From Lachnospiraceae bacterium (GTDB lineage Bacteria > Bacillota > Clostridia > Lachnospirales > Lachnospiraceae): a stretch of DNA of 64,000 bases. The notes below the pieces were generated by a model that searched no databases, was not told the DNA's origin, and saw only the letters and a list, made by a program, of their open reading frames with translations. The DNA is taken from the NCBI GenBank assembly GCA_900751995.1, contig CAADTP010000004.1, positions 28,706 to 92,705 of the forward strand. The letters run 5' to 3'. How positions within the stretch are numbered: the first letter of the stretch is position 1; each line of letters begins with the position of its first letter. The position numbers were made by a program, and so were the translations under genes. Shown piece after piece: positions 7,387-16,739 of the stretch.

Positions 7387-9141
7387 CTACATTTTCCGGA
7401 AACGTTCATAGCGATGTTCCAGAAGCTTCTCCGGCTCTTCTTCGCCATATTTCTCAAGAAAATCCGCAATTCCGTTTTCCAGATAACCCGCAATATCATT
7501 TATGTTCTCACGGCTTACAGGCTCTGCTTCCGGAATCACATGCTCGATCATCCCCATCTGGTAAAGGTCTGTAGCTGTGAGCTTCATCACTGCTGCTGCT
7601 TCCTTTGCCTTTTTGCTGTCTTTCCAGAGAATGGAGGCAAAGCCCTCCGGGGACAGGATGGAATAAACGGAATGCTCCAGCATCCATACCTCATCTGCCA
7701 CCGCCAAGGCAAGGGCCCCTCCGCTTCCGCCTTCACCGATCACAACGGAAAGCACCGGCACTGTGAGACCTGCCAGTGTATAGAGATTTTTTGCAATGGC
7801 TTCACCCTGTCCACGTTCCTCAGCTTCCAGCCCGCAGAATGCGCCTGGCGTATCTACAAGGCAGATCACCGGACGGTGAAATTTCTCTGCCTGCTGCATC
7901 AGACGCAGGGATTTCCAGTACCCCTCCGGAGATACCATTCCGAAATTCCGGGTAATGTTTTCCTTTGTACCCTCTCCTTTTTCCTGTACAAGGACAGTTA
8001 CCGGCTGTCCGTGGAAAAATGCCACACCACCGATCACTGCCGGATCATCCCCGCAGTGACGGTCTCCGTGAAATTCCATGAAATCGTCAAAAAGCGCTTC
8101 GATGTAATCCTTTCCTGTAGGGCGTGTTTTGGCTCTGGCAAGCTGGACATGTTCCCAGGGAGTGAAATCTCCGGATGGAACGAAGTCCGGCCAGATCCTA
8201 TTATCTTCCTCAACAGTTTTCATCGATTCCTGATTGTCAGACTTGAACCCATTTTTAATGTCCGTATTATCGGACTGTACATTATTTAGGACTTTATCCT
8301 GATGTAATCTCAGAATATCCGCCAATACGATCCTCTGCTCCTCACGCTTTACGATCTTGTCCACAAAGCCGTGTTCCAGAAGAAATTCCGCTCTCTGGAA
8401 GCCTTTGGGAAGCTTTTGCCCGATGGTCTGTTCGATCACTCTGGGACCTGCAAAACCGATCAGCGCTTTCGGCTCTGCCAGGATAATATCTCCCAGCATA
8501 GCAAAGCTTGCCGTCACGCCGCCTGTTGTCGGGTCTGTGAGGATCGGCACATAAAGAAGTCCGGCATCGCTGTGCTTCCGGATGGCCATACTGGTTTTTG
8601 CCATCTGCATCAGGGAAACCAGCCCCTCCTGCATTCTGGCACCGCCGGAACAGATATAGAGGATTACCGGCAGCTTCTCCTCTGTGGCACGTTCAAAAAC
8701 CCGCGTGATCTTTTCCCCCACGACTTCTCCCATACTGGACATCATGAAACGACAGTCACAGACACCAAGTGCCACAGATGTCCCTTTTATAGTACACTTT
8801 CCGGTAACTACAGCCTCATCAAGCCCTGTCTTTTCACGAAGCCCCTGAAGCTTTTCTTCGTAGCCTCTGTACTGAAGGGGATTCTGTTCTTCCATGTGAG
8901 CATCCCACTCCACAAAGCTCTTTCTATCTGCGATCATTTTGATCCGACGATAAGCGGGTACATGGAAATAATTTCCGCAGTGGGGACAGATGTATTGATT
9001 CTGCTTTACCTCGTCTACAAAAACCGCCGCTTTGCAGACGTTGCATTTACGCATCAGGTTATCCGGCACCTCCGGAATGTTTTCCTGTTCCTCCCCCCGG
9101 ATATCCCTGACTGTTTTTTTGAACATGTGCTTAATTCTCAT
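7387..9141 (-). CDS. accDA: Fused acetyl-CoA carboxylase carboxyltransferase beta-alpha subunits
   Basis: 584 residues combining both carboxyltransferase subunits that transfer CO2 from carboxybiotin to acetyl-CoA. Residues ~30-285 are AccD, with the zinc ribbon C33-X2-C36-X15-C52-X2-C55 and the SGGARMQEG and GGVTASFAMLGD segments. After a hydrophilic ~40-residue linker, residues ~326-584 are AccA (HGDRHCGDDPAVIGG, DTPGAFCG, GEGGSGGALAL). The frame is continuous across the linker, so this is a fusion rather than two genes. It overlaps accC by 11 bases. ATG 9141 has GGGAG 9 bases upstream. Confidence 0.93.
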   Translation of the reverse strand: MRIKHMFKKTVRDIRGEEQENIPEVPDNLMRKCNVCKAAVFVDEVKQNQYICPHCGNYFHVPAYRRIKMIADRKSFVEWDAHMEEQNPLQYRGYEEKLQGLREKTGLDEAVVTGKCTIKGTSVALGVCDCRFMMSSMGEVVGEKITRVFERATEEKLPVILYICSGGARMQEGLVSLMQMAKTSMAIRKHSDAGLLYVPILTDPTTGGVTASFAMLGDIILAEPKALIGFAGPRVIEQTIGQKLPKGFQRAEFLLEHGFVDKIVKREEQRIVLADILRLHQDKVLNNVQSDNTDIKNGFKSDNQESMKTVEEDNRIWPDFVPSGDFTPWEHVQLARAKTRPTGKDYIEALFDDFMEFHGDRHCGDDPAVIGGVAFFHGQPVTVLVQEKGEGTKENITRNFGMVSPEGYWKSLRLMQQAEKFHRPVICLVDTPGAFCGLEAEERGQGEAIAKNLYTLAGLTVPVLSVVIGEGGSGGALALAVADEVWMLEHSVYSILSPEGFASILWKDSKKAKEAAAVMKLTATDLYQMGMIEHVIPEAEPVSRENINDIAGYLENGIADFLEKYGEEEPEKLLEHRYERFRKM

Positions 9142-10495
9142 TGATCTTCACTCCCGCAATGATATGGCTGGCAAGAAAGCCAGTGTCAAAGTTTCCGGAC
9201 TGATAATCCTCATCTTTCAGGATTTCGTACTGATAGTCAATATTTGTATCGATTCCGTCAATGATCACCTCACCAAGAGCACTCTGCATTTTTGCAATGG
9301 CTTCTTTCCGGTTACCTGCATGAACGATCAGCTTCGCAAGCATGGAATCATAATAAGGCGGGATCTTACAGCCGTTATACACACAGGTATCCACACGGAT
9401 CCCGTTTCCCCCCGGAAAATGCGCTCCCTGGATAGTTCCCGGCGAAGGACGGAAATTTTTCTGGGGATTTTCAGCATTGATTCTGCACTCAATAGCGTGT
9501 CCCTGGATCCGGACATCCTCCTGTGATATCTCAAGAGGCATTCCGGAAGCGATCTTCAGCTGCTCCTTTACAAGATCGATTCCTGTTACCCACTCTGTCA
9601 CCGGATGCTCCACCTGGATCCTTGTATTCATTTCCATAAACCAGAATTTTCCATCCGGTTCCAGAAGAAATTCAATCGTTCCCGCATTTACGTAACCGGC
9701 TGCTTTCGCCGCCGTCACCGCCGCATGACCCATCTTTTCTCTTAATTCCGAAGAAACTGCAGCACTTGGAGATTCCTCGATCATCTTCTGATGATTTCTC
9801 TGGATGGAGCAGTCACGCTCTCCCAGATGGATCACATTTCCGAAGCTGTCTGCAAGGATCTGAAACTCAATATGTCTCGGATTTACCACGAAATGTTCAA
9901 TATACATGGTACCGTCGCCAAAAGCGATCTCAGACTCTTTTCTGGCGGTTGCATAGGCTTCCGGAAATTCCTCCGGTGTGTTTGCCACACGCATGCCTTT
10001 TCCGCCGCCGCCAAGAGCTGCCTTGATGATCACCGGATAACCGATCCTCTCAGCTTCCTTAAGACCGGTTTCAATATCCTCCACATCCCCTTCGCTGCCC
10101 GGAACTACCGGAACACCAGCTGCGATCATGGTGCTTCTTGCAATTTTTTTATTGCCCAGCATACGGATGACCTTTGATGGCGGACCCACAAATGTGATCC
10201 CGCATTTTTCACAGAGCTCCGCAAATCTGGCATTTTCAGAAAGAAAACCAAATCCCGGATGAATGGCATCCGCACCGGAAACCATGGTTGCACTGATGAT
10301 CTGTTCCATATTCAGATAGCTCTGTGCAGATGGTCCCGGTCCGATACAGATTGCTTCGTCCGCCAGCTGTGTGTGAAGGCTTTCCTCATCTGCCTCAGAA
10401 TAAACCGCCACTGTGGCAATTCCCATTTCTCTGCAGGCACGGATAATACGCACCGCGATCTCGCCTCTGTTGGCGATCAGTAACTTTCGAATCAT
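9131..10495 (-). CDS. accC: Acetyl-CoA carboxylase, biotin carboxylase subunit
   Basis: ATP-dependent carboxylation of biotin on BCCP, the first half-reaction of malonyl-CoA synthesis. 454 residues with the typical N-terminus KLLIANRGEIAVRIIRACREMG, the ATP-grasp glycine loop ALGGGGKGMRVA, the metal-binding EMNTRIQVEHPVTE segment and the C-terminal RINAENP...PSPG region. Full length for the family. It lies between fabZ (9 bases upstream) and accDA (11-base overlap). Pyruvate carboxylase is excluded by the length and neighbours. Confidence 0.95.
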   Translation of the reverse strand: MIRKLLIANRGEIAVRIIRACREMGIATVAVYSEADEESLHTQLADEAICIGPGPSAQSYLNMEQIISATMVSGADAIHPGFGFLSENARFAELCEKCGITFVGPPSKVIRMLGNKKIARSTMIAAGVPVVPGSEGDVEDIETGLKEAERIGYPVIIKAALGGGGKGMRVANTPEEFPEAYATARKESEIAFGDGTMYIEHFVVNPRHIEFQILADSFGNVIHLGERDCSIQRNHQKMIEESPSAAVSSELREKMGHAAVTAAKAAGYVNAGTIEFLLEPDGKFWFMEMNTRIQVEHPVTEWVTGIDLVKEQLKIASGMPLEISQEDVRIQGHAIECRINAENPQKNFRPSPGTIQGAHFPGGNGIRVDTCVYNGCKIPPYYDSMLAKLIVHAGNRKEAIAKMQSALGEVIIDGIDTNIDYQYEILKDEDYQSGNFDTGFLASHIIAGVKINEN

Positions 10496-10504
10496 ACAAT
10501 CACC

Positions 10505-10933
10505 TTACCCGATCATAAATGTAAGCTCAGCCTCTACGGCAACCTCGCCATCCACAGATGCCACTGCAGAACCAATGCCTACAGGACCCTTTCTGCGGAT
10601 GATCTTTGTTTCAAGACGGAGCTTGTCTCCCGGAGCTACCTTTCTGCGGAATTTACACTTGTTGATGCCTCCGAAATAAGCGGTTTTTCCCTTCATGTCC
10701 TCCAGGGAAAGAATGGCTACCGCACCCACCTGTGCCAGCGCTTCTACCATCAGAACACCCGGCATTACCGGCTCCTGGGGAAAATGTCCCCGAAAAAAAT
10801 CCTCGCGGAAGGTCACACATTTATATCCGACAGCAAATTCACCCGGCTCATAATCTTCAATATAGTCCACAAGCAGAAACGGATGTCTGTGTGGAATGAT
10901 CTCCTCGATCTGTTTTACATCAAGATGCTTCAT
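10505..10933 (-). CDS. fabZ: 3-hydroxyacyl-ACP dehydratase FabZ
   Basis: Dehydrates 3-hydroxyacyl-ACP to trans-2-enoyl-ACP in the elongation cycle. 142 residues of hot-dog fold with the catalytic His in IPHRHPFLLVD (H15) and catalytic Glu in MPGVLMVEALAQ (E64). An AGGAGG-like site precedes the ATG. No fabA or fabN-like second dehydratase appears in the cluster, so where double bonds for unsaturated acids are introduced is not evident here. Confidence 0.95.
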   Translation of the reverse strand: MKHLDVKQIEEIIPHRHPFLLVDYIEDYEPGEFAVGYKCVTFREDFFRGHFPQEPVMPGVLMVEALAQVGAVAILSLEDMKGKTAYFGGINKCKFRRKVAPGDKLRLETKIIRRKGPVGIGSAVASVDGEVAVEAELTFMIG

Positions 10934-10990
10934 TCTCTATCCTCCTGAAACAATAATTTTTCTTATTCTCTGATTCTGATCTGAAGGTAC

Positions 10991-11566
10991 TTATCGGATA
11001 CGGAAAAGCTTCTGACCGTATTCTACCGGCTGTCCGTTCTCCACATAGATCTCTGCGATCTCGCCGTCAAAATCACTTTCGATCTCATTCATCAGCTTCA
11101 TAGCTTCCACGATTGCAAGAACCTGTCCTTTTTTTACCTTGTCTCCCACCTGAACGTAAGGCGGAAGATCCTGTGACGGTGCAGCATAGAAGGTTCCTAC
11201 CAGCGGAGATGTTACCAGGCTGCCTGTCTGATCTTCCCCGCTCTGTGGTACGTTTTCCGACTGCTCAGTACCTTTCACTCCCTGTGCTTCTGCCACAGTT
11301 TTTCCTGTCACTGCCATTTCATCTGTTGAAGCCGGTACCACAGGATCTTTGCCTGCCACCGGTGCTGTATTCACTGCCCTGCGGACTTTTCCACCGGTCA
11401 TTCCTACTGCCGGAATGTTTTCCACAGTTTCTCCCATAACCCCCTGGATGATCTGTGGCTTTCCATGCTCCATACTTAAGGTCAGATCTGCTGTCTCATA
11501 TGTAAAGGCAGTAAGCTCTGATGCAGATACGTGATCGATCAGTTCAAGGATCTGGTTAAATTCCAT
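10991..11566 (-). CDS. accB: Biotin carboxyl carrier protein
   Basis: Carries biotin between AccC and AccDA. 191 residues from ATG 11566, which has AGGAGG 9 bases upstream; the in-frame ATG 18 bases earlier lies inside the ribosome site. The N-terminal domain begins EFNQILELIDHVSASELTAF; a long low-complexity Pro/Ala/Thr/Glu-rich linker follows; the C-terminal lipoyl/biotinyl domain has the modified lysine in VEAMKLMNE. It is 4 bases after fabF, indicating coupling. Confidence 0.95.
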   Translation of the reverse strand: MEFNQILELIDHVSASELTAFTYETADLTLSMEHGKPQIIQGVMGETVENIPAVGMTGGKVRRAVNTAPVAGKDPVVPASTDEMAVTGKTVAEAQGVKGTEQSENVPQSGEDQTGSLVTSPLVGTFYAAPSQDLPPYVQVGDKVKKGQVLAIVEAMKLMNEIESDFDGEIAEIYVENGQPVEYGQKLFRIR

Positions 11567-11570
11567 AGCT

Positions 11571-12812
11571 TCAGTCCTCCTCATACTTCTTTACAAGCAA
11601 TGTTCCGTTGTGTCCTCCAAATCCAAGGGAATTGCTCATTGCATAACGAACTTCCTGTTTTGCCGGAGCGCCGATCATATAGTTCAGATCAAGCTCCTCC
11701 TCTGTTTCTGTTGTTCCCACTGTCTGATGGATAAATCCGTCCAGAATGGATTTTACGCATACGATAAACTCAACAGCTCCTGCTGCGCCAAGAAGATGGC
11801 CCACCATGGATTTTGTGGAATTGATCTTTACATCCTTGGCAGCGTCCTTAAACGCAAGCTTGATAGCTCTTGTTTCAAACAGATCATTGTGATGTGTTCC
11901 GGTTCCGTGTGCATTGATATAATCTACCTGCGCCGGTGCAACACCTGCTTCCTTCATGGCATTTTCCATAGCACGTGCGGCGCCGCTTCCGTCCTCGGCC
12001 GGAGATGTGATATGGAAAGCATCTGCAGTTGCACCGTATCCCACAACCTCTGCCAGGATATTGGCATTTCTCTTTTTGGCATGCTCAAGCTCTTCCAGAA
12101 CAACCACACCTGCACCCTCGCCCATAACAAAACCGCCTCTGTCTTTATCAAACGGAATGGATGCACGCAGCGGATCCTCACTTGTGCTCAGTGCAGTAAG
12201 GCTTGCAAAGCCTGCGATACCGATAGGGCAGACAGCTCCCTCTGTACCACCGGCAAGCATTACATCTGCATCACCATACTGAATGGCACGGAAAGCATCT
12301 CCGATACAATGTGTTCCTGTCGCACATGCCGTTACCACGTTGGTGCATTTTCCTTTTGCGCCGGTAGCGATAGAAACATTTCCGGCTGCCATATTTGTGA
12401 TCATCTTCGGAACAAGAAGCGGATCCACTCTTGAAGGACCTTTTTCCATAAGCTTCTTCTCATTGGTCTCGGTAGCCTGAAGACTTCCCACACCGGAGCC
12501 GATGATAACGCCTACCATGTACGGATCTTCCTCTTCCATCTTAAGCCCGGAATTTTCCACTGCTTCCAATGCAGCCGCTACCGCATACTGGGAAAAAGGC
12601 TCCATTCTTCTTGCAGTTCTCGGATCCATGCGATCCTTTGCCACAAAATCTTTAAGCTCTGCTGCCAGTGTTGCCTTGTATCCGGTCGTATCAAAACGGG
12701 TGATCGGTCCGATCCCCACCTTTCCTTCTTTTACTCCGTTCCAGAAGCTTTCCACATCATTTCCGATCGGTGTTACTGCTCCAAGTCCTGTTACTACTAC
12801 TCGTCTTTTCAT
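11571..12812 (-). CDS. fabF: 3-oxoacyl-ACP synthase II
   Basis: Condenses malonyl-ACP with acyl-ACP in chain elongation. 413 residues with the Cys-His-His triad: nucleophile in VVTACATGTHC, His in NAHGTGTHHND, His in MVGHLLGAAGAVE. ATG 12812 has AGGAGG 8 bases upstream; a TTG one codon earlier is a possible alternative. It follows fabG by 32 bases and immediately precedes accB. Confidence 0.95.
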   Translation of the reverse strand: MKRRVVVTGLGAVTPIGNDVESFWNGVKEGKVGIGPITRFDTTGYKATLAAELKDFVAKDRMDPRTARRMEPFSQYAVAAALEAVENSGLKMEEEDPYMVGVIIGSGVGSLQATETNEKKLMEKGPSRVDPLLVPKMITNMAAGNVSIATGAKGKCTNVVTACATGTHCIGDAFRAIQYGDADVMLAGGTEGAVCPIGIAGFASLTALSTSEDPLRASIPFDKDRGGFVMGEGAGVVVLEELEHAKKRNANILAEVVGYGATADAFHITSPAEDGSGAARAMENAMKEAGVAPAQVDYINAHGTGTHHNDLFETRAIKLAFKDAAKDVKINSTKSMVGHLLGAAGAVEFIVCVKSILDGFIHQTVGTTETEEELDLNYMIGAPAKQEVRYAMSNSLGFGGHNGTLLVKKYEED

Positions 12813-12844
12813 CAATCTATCCTCCTGACTCCGGGGAGCCTTCT

Positions 12845-13585
12845 TTACATTGCCATTCCGCCGTCTACGCGAAGTACCTGTCCTGTGATGTAACGTGCAC
12901 CGTCTGATGCCAGAAATGCGGCTGCCTTTGCCACGTCTTCTGTTGTTCCCATGCTTCCCATGGGGATAGATGCCGCAATATTTTCTTTTACTTTGTCAGA
13001 AAGCACGTCCGTCATGTCTGTTTTGATAAATCCCGGTGCAATAGCGTTGACCGTGATCCCTCTGGATGCCAACTCCTTTGCAGCGGATTTTGTAAGACCG
13101 ATGATCCCGGCTTTGGATGCCGCATAATTGGCCTGTCCTGCATTTCCACGAAGGCCTACCACCGATGAAAGGCTGATGATCCGGCCGCTTCTCTGCTTCA
13201 GCATCATTCTGGACACATGACGGATGCAGTTGAAGGTTCCTTTCAGATTGATGTCAACAACTCTGGAAAAATCTTCCTCACTCATTTTCATGAGAAGTCC
13301 GTCCTTCGTAACTCCGGCATTATTTACCAGGATATCAACACGTCCGTATTTTTCTGCAACAGCTTTGAAAAAAGCTTCACATGCATCAAAATCTGCCACA
13401 TTGCACTGCAGGATATCTGCCTGGCCGCCGGCTGCCTCGATCTCTGCTTTTGTTTCCCGGGCTTTTTCTTCTGAGCCGTTATAATTGATCACTACAAGGT
13501 TTCCTGCTTTTGCAAGCTCCAGGGCGATGGCTTTCCCGATCCCACGTGCACCGCCTGTTACAACTGCGATTTTTTTCTCTGACAT
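12845..13585 (-). CDS. fabG: 3-oxoacyl-ACP reductase FabG
   Basis: NADPH-dependent reduction of 3-oxoacyl-ACP. 246-residue short-chain dehydrogenase with the nucleotide loop TGGARGIGKAIA, the NNAG motif, and the catalytic Ser-Tyr-Lys set in SLSSVVGLRGNAGQ and YAASKAG. The C-terminus YITGQVLRVDGGMAM is typical. An AAAGGA site is 6 bases before ATG 13585. About 115 bases separate it from fabD, with no gene seen there. Confidence 0.95.
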   Translation of the reverse strand: MSEKKIAVVTGGARGIGKAIALELAKAGNLVVINYNGSEEKARETKAEIEAAGGQADILQCNVADFDACEAFFKAVAEKYGRVDILVNNAGVTKDGLLMKMSEEDFSRVVDINLKGTFNCIRHVSRMMLKQRSGRIISLSSVVGLRGNAGQANYAASKAGIIGLTKSAAKELASRGITVNAIAPGFIKTDMTDVLSDKVKENIAASIPMGSMGTTEDVAKAAAFLASDGARYITGQVLRVDGGMAM

Positions 13586-13700
13586 ATGAATTCCTTTCTG
13601 ATGTTATGCGGTCATCCGTGATCCGCATTTGTTACCTGGCATTTCTGTCTGCTGCACTATGCCTGCTTTATTTTTGATTCTTTATCTTTTTTTCCAATAT

Positions 13701-14621
13701 TTATACCAGTTCCTGGCAGACCTTCTCTGCATCTTCTACGGTCTGAATGTTATATACTTTTACATTTCTGTCGATCTTTCTCATAAATCCGGCAAGGGTT
13801 CTTCCCGGTCCGATCTCAACAAATGTATCAACTCCCTGACGGATCATATTTTCCACACTCTGCTGCCAGCGCACGGAAGAAGAAATCTGTTTTTCCAGAA
13901 GTGCTTTTGTTTCCGCCGGATCTTCCACATACTCTGCGGTCACGTTTGTCACATACGGGATTTTAAGTTCATGAAGTGTGACACCCTCCAGAACCTTTCC
14001 AAGTTCTTTTCCTGCAGTGGCAAGCATTGCGGAGTGGAACGGTCCGCTGACATTTAACGGGATCACTCTTCTTCCTCCGGCTGCCTTCAGCTTTTCAGAG
14101 GCTTCCGCAACTGCCTCCGCAAGGCCTGTGATCACGATCTGGCCGGGACAGTTGTAGTTTGCAATGCTTACATCTGCAATGTCTGCAAGCACTTCCTCGA
14201 TCTTCTCTGTCTCCATTCCCATAACTGCTGCCATGCTTCCCTTACCTGCCGGAACTGCCTGCTCCATAAGGATTCCCCTTTTTCTCACGGTAGTAACAGC
14301 ATCCTTCAGCTCCATGCCGCCGGCAGCTTCAATAGCGCAGTACTCGCCAAGGCTTAGTCCTGCAGTTACATCTGGATGAAGTCCCATCTCCTCTACCACC
14401 TTCTCCATGGCAAGACAGGTAGTGACCAGTGCAGCCTGTGTATATTCAGTCAGGTCAAGCCTGTCATTTTCTTCAAAGCAAAGTGCTTTCATATCCAGAT
14501 CCAGCCACTCACCGGCAGAGTCGAAAACATCCTTTGCTGTATCGTATTTCTCATAAAAATCTTTTCCCATTCCGGCCTTCTGTGCACCCTGGCCCGGAAA
14601 GATGAATGCTGTTTTTCCCAT
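13701..14621 (-). CDS. fabD: Malonyl-CoA:ACP transacylase
   Basis: Loads malonyl from CoA onto acyl carrier protein. 306 residues with AFIFPGQGAQKAGMG at the N-terminus, the nucleophile Ser in GLSLGEYCA and the catalytic His in GPFHSAML. It starts 3 bases after the stop of fabK, so translation is coupled. Confidence 0.95.
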   Translation of the reverse strand: MGKTAFIFPGQGAQKAGMGKDFYEKYDTAKDVFDSAGEWLDLDMKALCFEENDRLDLTEYTQAALVTTCLAMEKVVEEMGLHPDVTAGLSLGEYCAIEAAGGMELKDAVTTVRKRGILMEQAVPAGKGSMAAVMGMETEKIEEVLADIADVSIANYNCPGQIVITGLAEAVAEASEKLKAAGGRRVIPLNVSGPFHSAMLATAGKELGKVLEGVTLHELKIPYVTNVTAEYVEDPAETKALLEKQISSSVRWQQSVENMIRQGVDTFVEIGPGRTLAGFMRKIDRNVKVYNIQTVEDAEKVCQELV

Positions 14622-14624
14622 TTA

Positions 14625-15569
14625 TTATTCCTCCACAAGAAAACTGTTTTTCTTTACAGTCTCTTTTGTCTCTCTGATCAGTCTTGCCATCAGCTCCTTA
14701 CAGGTCGGTACATCCTTTACCATACCTGCGATCTGTCCGGACATAACGCTTCCGGTTTTTACATCGCCGTCAACAACAGCCTTCCTGAGGCCACCAAGTG
14801 TCAGCATTTCCAGTTCTTCAAAGGATGCACCTGCAGCTTCTTTCTCCAGATATTCCTTTGTCATAGGGTTTCTTAAGGTACGGACCGGATGACCTGTGGT
14901 ACGGCCGGTTACTCTTGTGTCGATATCCCTGGCTTTCAGAAGGAATTGTTTGTAATTCTCATGTACGTGACATTCCTCTGTTGCCACAAATCGGGTTCCC
15001 ATCTGTACGGCTTCTGCACCCAGCATAAAGGCTGCCGCGATCCCACGACCGTCTGCAATTCCACCTGCTGCAATTACCGGGATCTTTACTGCATCCACGA
15101 CCTGCGGTACCAGCGCCATAGTGGTTGTCTCACCGATATGTCCGCCGGACTCGGTTCCCTCTGCTACCACTGCATCTGCGCCACAGCGCTCCATTCTTCT
15201 TGCAAGAGCTACAGATGCAACAACCGGGATCACCTTTACTCCGGCAGCTTTCCATGCTTCCATGTATTTTTCCGGGCTTCCGGCACCGGTTGTTACTACC
15301 TTGATCCCTTCTTCTACTACGATCTTCGCAACCTCATCGGCACTTGGACTCATCAGCATGATGTTTACACCAAAAGTCTTATCTGTCAGTTTTTTCGCCT
15401 CACGGATCTGCTCACGCACCCACTCTGCCGGTGCGTTTGCCGCTGCGATCAGTCCCAGGCCGCCTGCCTCGGATACTGCTGCCGCAATGTGATGATCTGC
15501 CACCCAGGCCATACCGCCCTGGATGATGGGATATTCAATACCAAGTAATTCTGTAACTTTTGTTTTCAT
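14625..15569 (-). CDS. fabK: Enoyl-ACP reductase II (FMN-dependent)
   Basis: Last step of each elongation cycle, using FMN and NAD(P)H; replaces FabI in many Firmicutes and confers triclosan insensitivity. 314 residues of TIM-barrel nitronate-monooxygenase/FabK type: YPIIQGGMAWVADHHIAAAVSEAGGLG at the start, GTESGGHIG in the middle, and the phosphate-binding IAAGGIADGRGIAAA and GAEAVQMGTRF segments. No fabI or fabL is present nearby. A CCGGAGG-type ribosome site precedes the ATG. Confidence 0.93.
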   Translation of the reverse strand: MKTKVTELLGIEYPIIQGGMAWVADHHIAAAVSEAGGLGLIAAANAPAEWVREQIREAKKLTDKTFGVNIMLMSPSADEVAKIVVEEGIKVVTTGAGSPEKYMEAWKAAGVKVIPVVASVALARRMERCGADAVVAEGTESGGHIGETTTMALVPQVVDAVKIPVIAAGGIADGRGIAAAFMLGAEAVQMGTRFVATEECHVHENYKQFLLKARDIDTRVTGRTTGHPVRTLRNPMTKEYLEKEAAGASFEELEMLTLGGLRKAVVDGDVKTGSVMSGQIAGMVKDVPTCKELMARLIRETKETVKKNSFLVEE

Positions 15570-15590
15570 CTTTTACCTCCGGAAAATTAA

Positions 15591-15647
15591 ATCAAGCGGA
15601 TAAAAGCATCCGCGGTTTATTTGGATCAAGCGGATAAAAACATCCGC
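15591..15647. repeat. Tandem 23-bp hairpin repeat between fabH and fabK
   Basis: Two copies of ATCAAGCGGATAAAA[G/A]CATCCGC (15591-15613 and 15625-15647), period 34. Each copy contains the small stem GCGGAT/ATCCGC, so two adjacent hairpins would form in the fab transcript at the position where many relatives carry acpP. Confidence 0.7.
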
Positions 15648-15690
15648 ATTCACTACGTAGCCTTATTTTAACAATTCATTAACAGGGGCT

Positions 15691-16668
15691 TTAATACTCG
15701 ATCAGGCTTGCTCCGTACGTCAGTCCGCCGCCGAAGCCTGCAAGGACCATTCTGTCACCCCGCTGCAGTTTTCCACTTTTTTTCATCTCATCCAGGAGGA
15801 TAAGAAGACTTGCGGAAGAAGTATTGCCGTATCTGTCCATATTCATAGGGAACTTGGAAATGTCTTCGCCCAGCCGCCTTGCTGCAGAACGGATGATGCG
15901 CTCATTTGCCTGGTGGAGAAGATAATAACTGATATCTTCACAGGAAACCTGCTCTCGGGAAAGAAGCTCCTTCACAGCCTCCGGTACCTTGCTCACGGCA
16001 AAGCTGAACACTTCCTTTCCGTTCATCTGTATGTAGGTTTCCTTTGCCTTCGGATCATTTTCATAACGGATCTGATTTCTGCTCTGTAAGGTAAGTGCAC
16101 CGCCTTTTTTTCCAATGGAATGGGTTACCTGTGCATAGCTTCCACCCTCTTCTGCTCTCAGCACGACTGCTCCCGCACCATCCCCGAAAAGAATGCAGGT
16201 GCCACGATCTGTCCAGTCCGTTAAACCGGACAGTTTTTCCGCTCCGATCACAAGGGCATTCCTATATATTCCCTGGGCCAGGTATGCCTGCGCAGTGTTC
16301 AGTGCCAGAAGAGATCCTGTGCAGGCGCCGTTCAGATCAAAGCAGGTAGCCTTTTCCGCTCCGAGCCGCTCCTGCACCCCACATGCCACACAGGGCATGA
16401 TCTCTGTTGGAGAAATGGTTGCCACAAGGATCAGATCGATTTCTTCTGCCTTCATTTCTGCGTCTTCCAGAGCTTTTAATGCTGCCCCCGCTGCCATCGT
16501 CACAGTATCTTCGTCCTCTTTTGCAATATGTCTCTGTACCACACCGGTTCTTTCCCGAATCCACTGATCACTGGTTTCCACCATCTTTGCCAGATCGTTG
16601 TTATCCCACACTCTGTCCGGTGCCCACGAACCGGTTCCACATATTTTACCTGTCATATTTTTCTCCAT
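15691..16668 (-). CDS. fabH: 3-oxoacyl-ACP synthase III
   Basis: Starts fatty-acid synthesis by condensing an acyl-CoA with malonyl-ACP. 325 residues with the Cys-His-Asn triad: Cys in LNGACTGSLLAL, His in LLHQANERI, Asn in YGNTSSASL; the C-terminal GFGGGLTYGASLI is characteristic. It is the first gene of the fab operon, with a strong promoter and FabT-type palindrome upstream. About 120 bases with paired hairpin repeats separate it from fabK, and no acpP is present. Confidence 0.95.
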   Translation of the reverse strand: MEKNMTGKICGTGSWAPDRVWDNNDLAKMVETSDQWIRERTGVVQRHIAKEDEDTVTMAAGAALKALEDAEMKAEEIDLILVATISPTEIMPCVACGVQERLGAEKATCFDLNGACTGSLLALNTAQAYLAQGIYRNALVIGAEKLSGLTDWTDRGTCILFGDGAGAVVLRAEEGGSYAQVTHSIGKKGGALTLQSRNQIRYENDPKAKETYIQMNGKEVFSFAVSKVPEAVKELLSREQVSCEDISYYLLHQANERIIRSAARRLGEDISKFPMNMDRYGNTSSASLLILLDEMKKSGKLQRGDRMVLAGFGGGLTYGASLIEY

Positions 16669-16739
16669 GATATCTGTCTTAAATCAGTCTGTATAAATCT
16701 GTACTGCTGTTCTCTGAATTATCTTTTATCTTAAAATAT

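Noticed and set aside
15591..15647. Second FabT operator within the fab operon
   Set aside because: The twin GCGGAT/ATCCGC hairpins do not match the TTTGAT-N-ATCAAA pattern.
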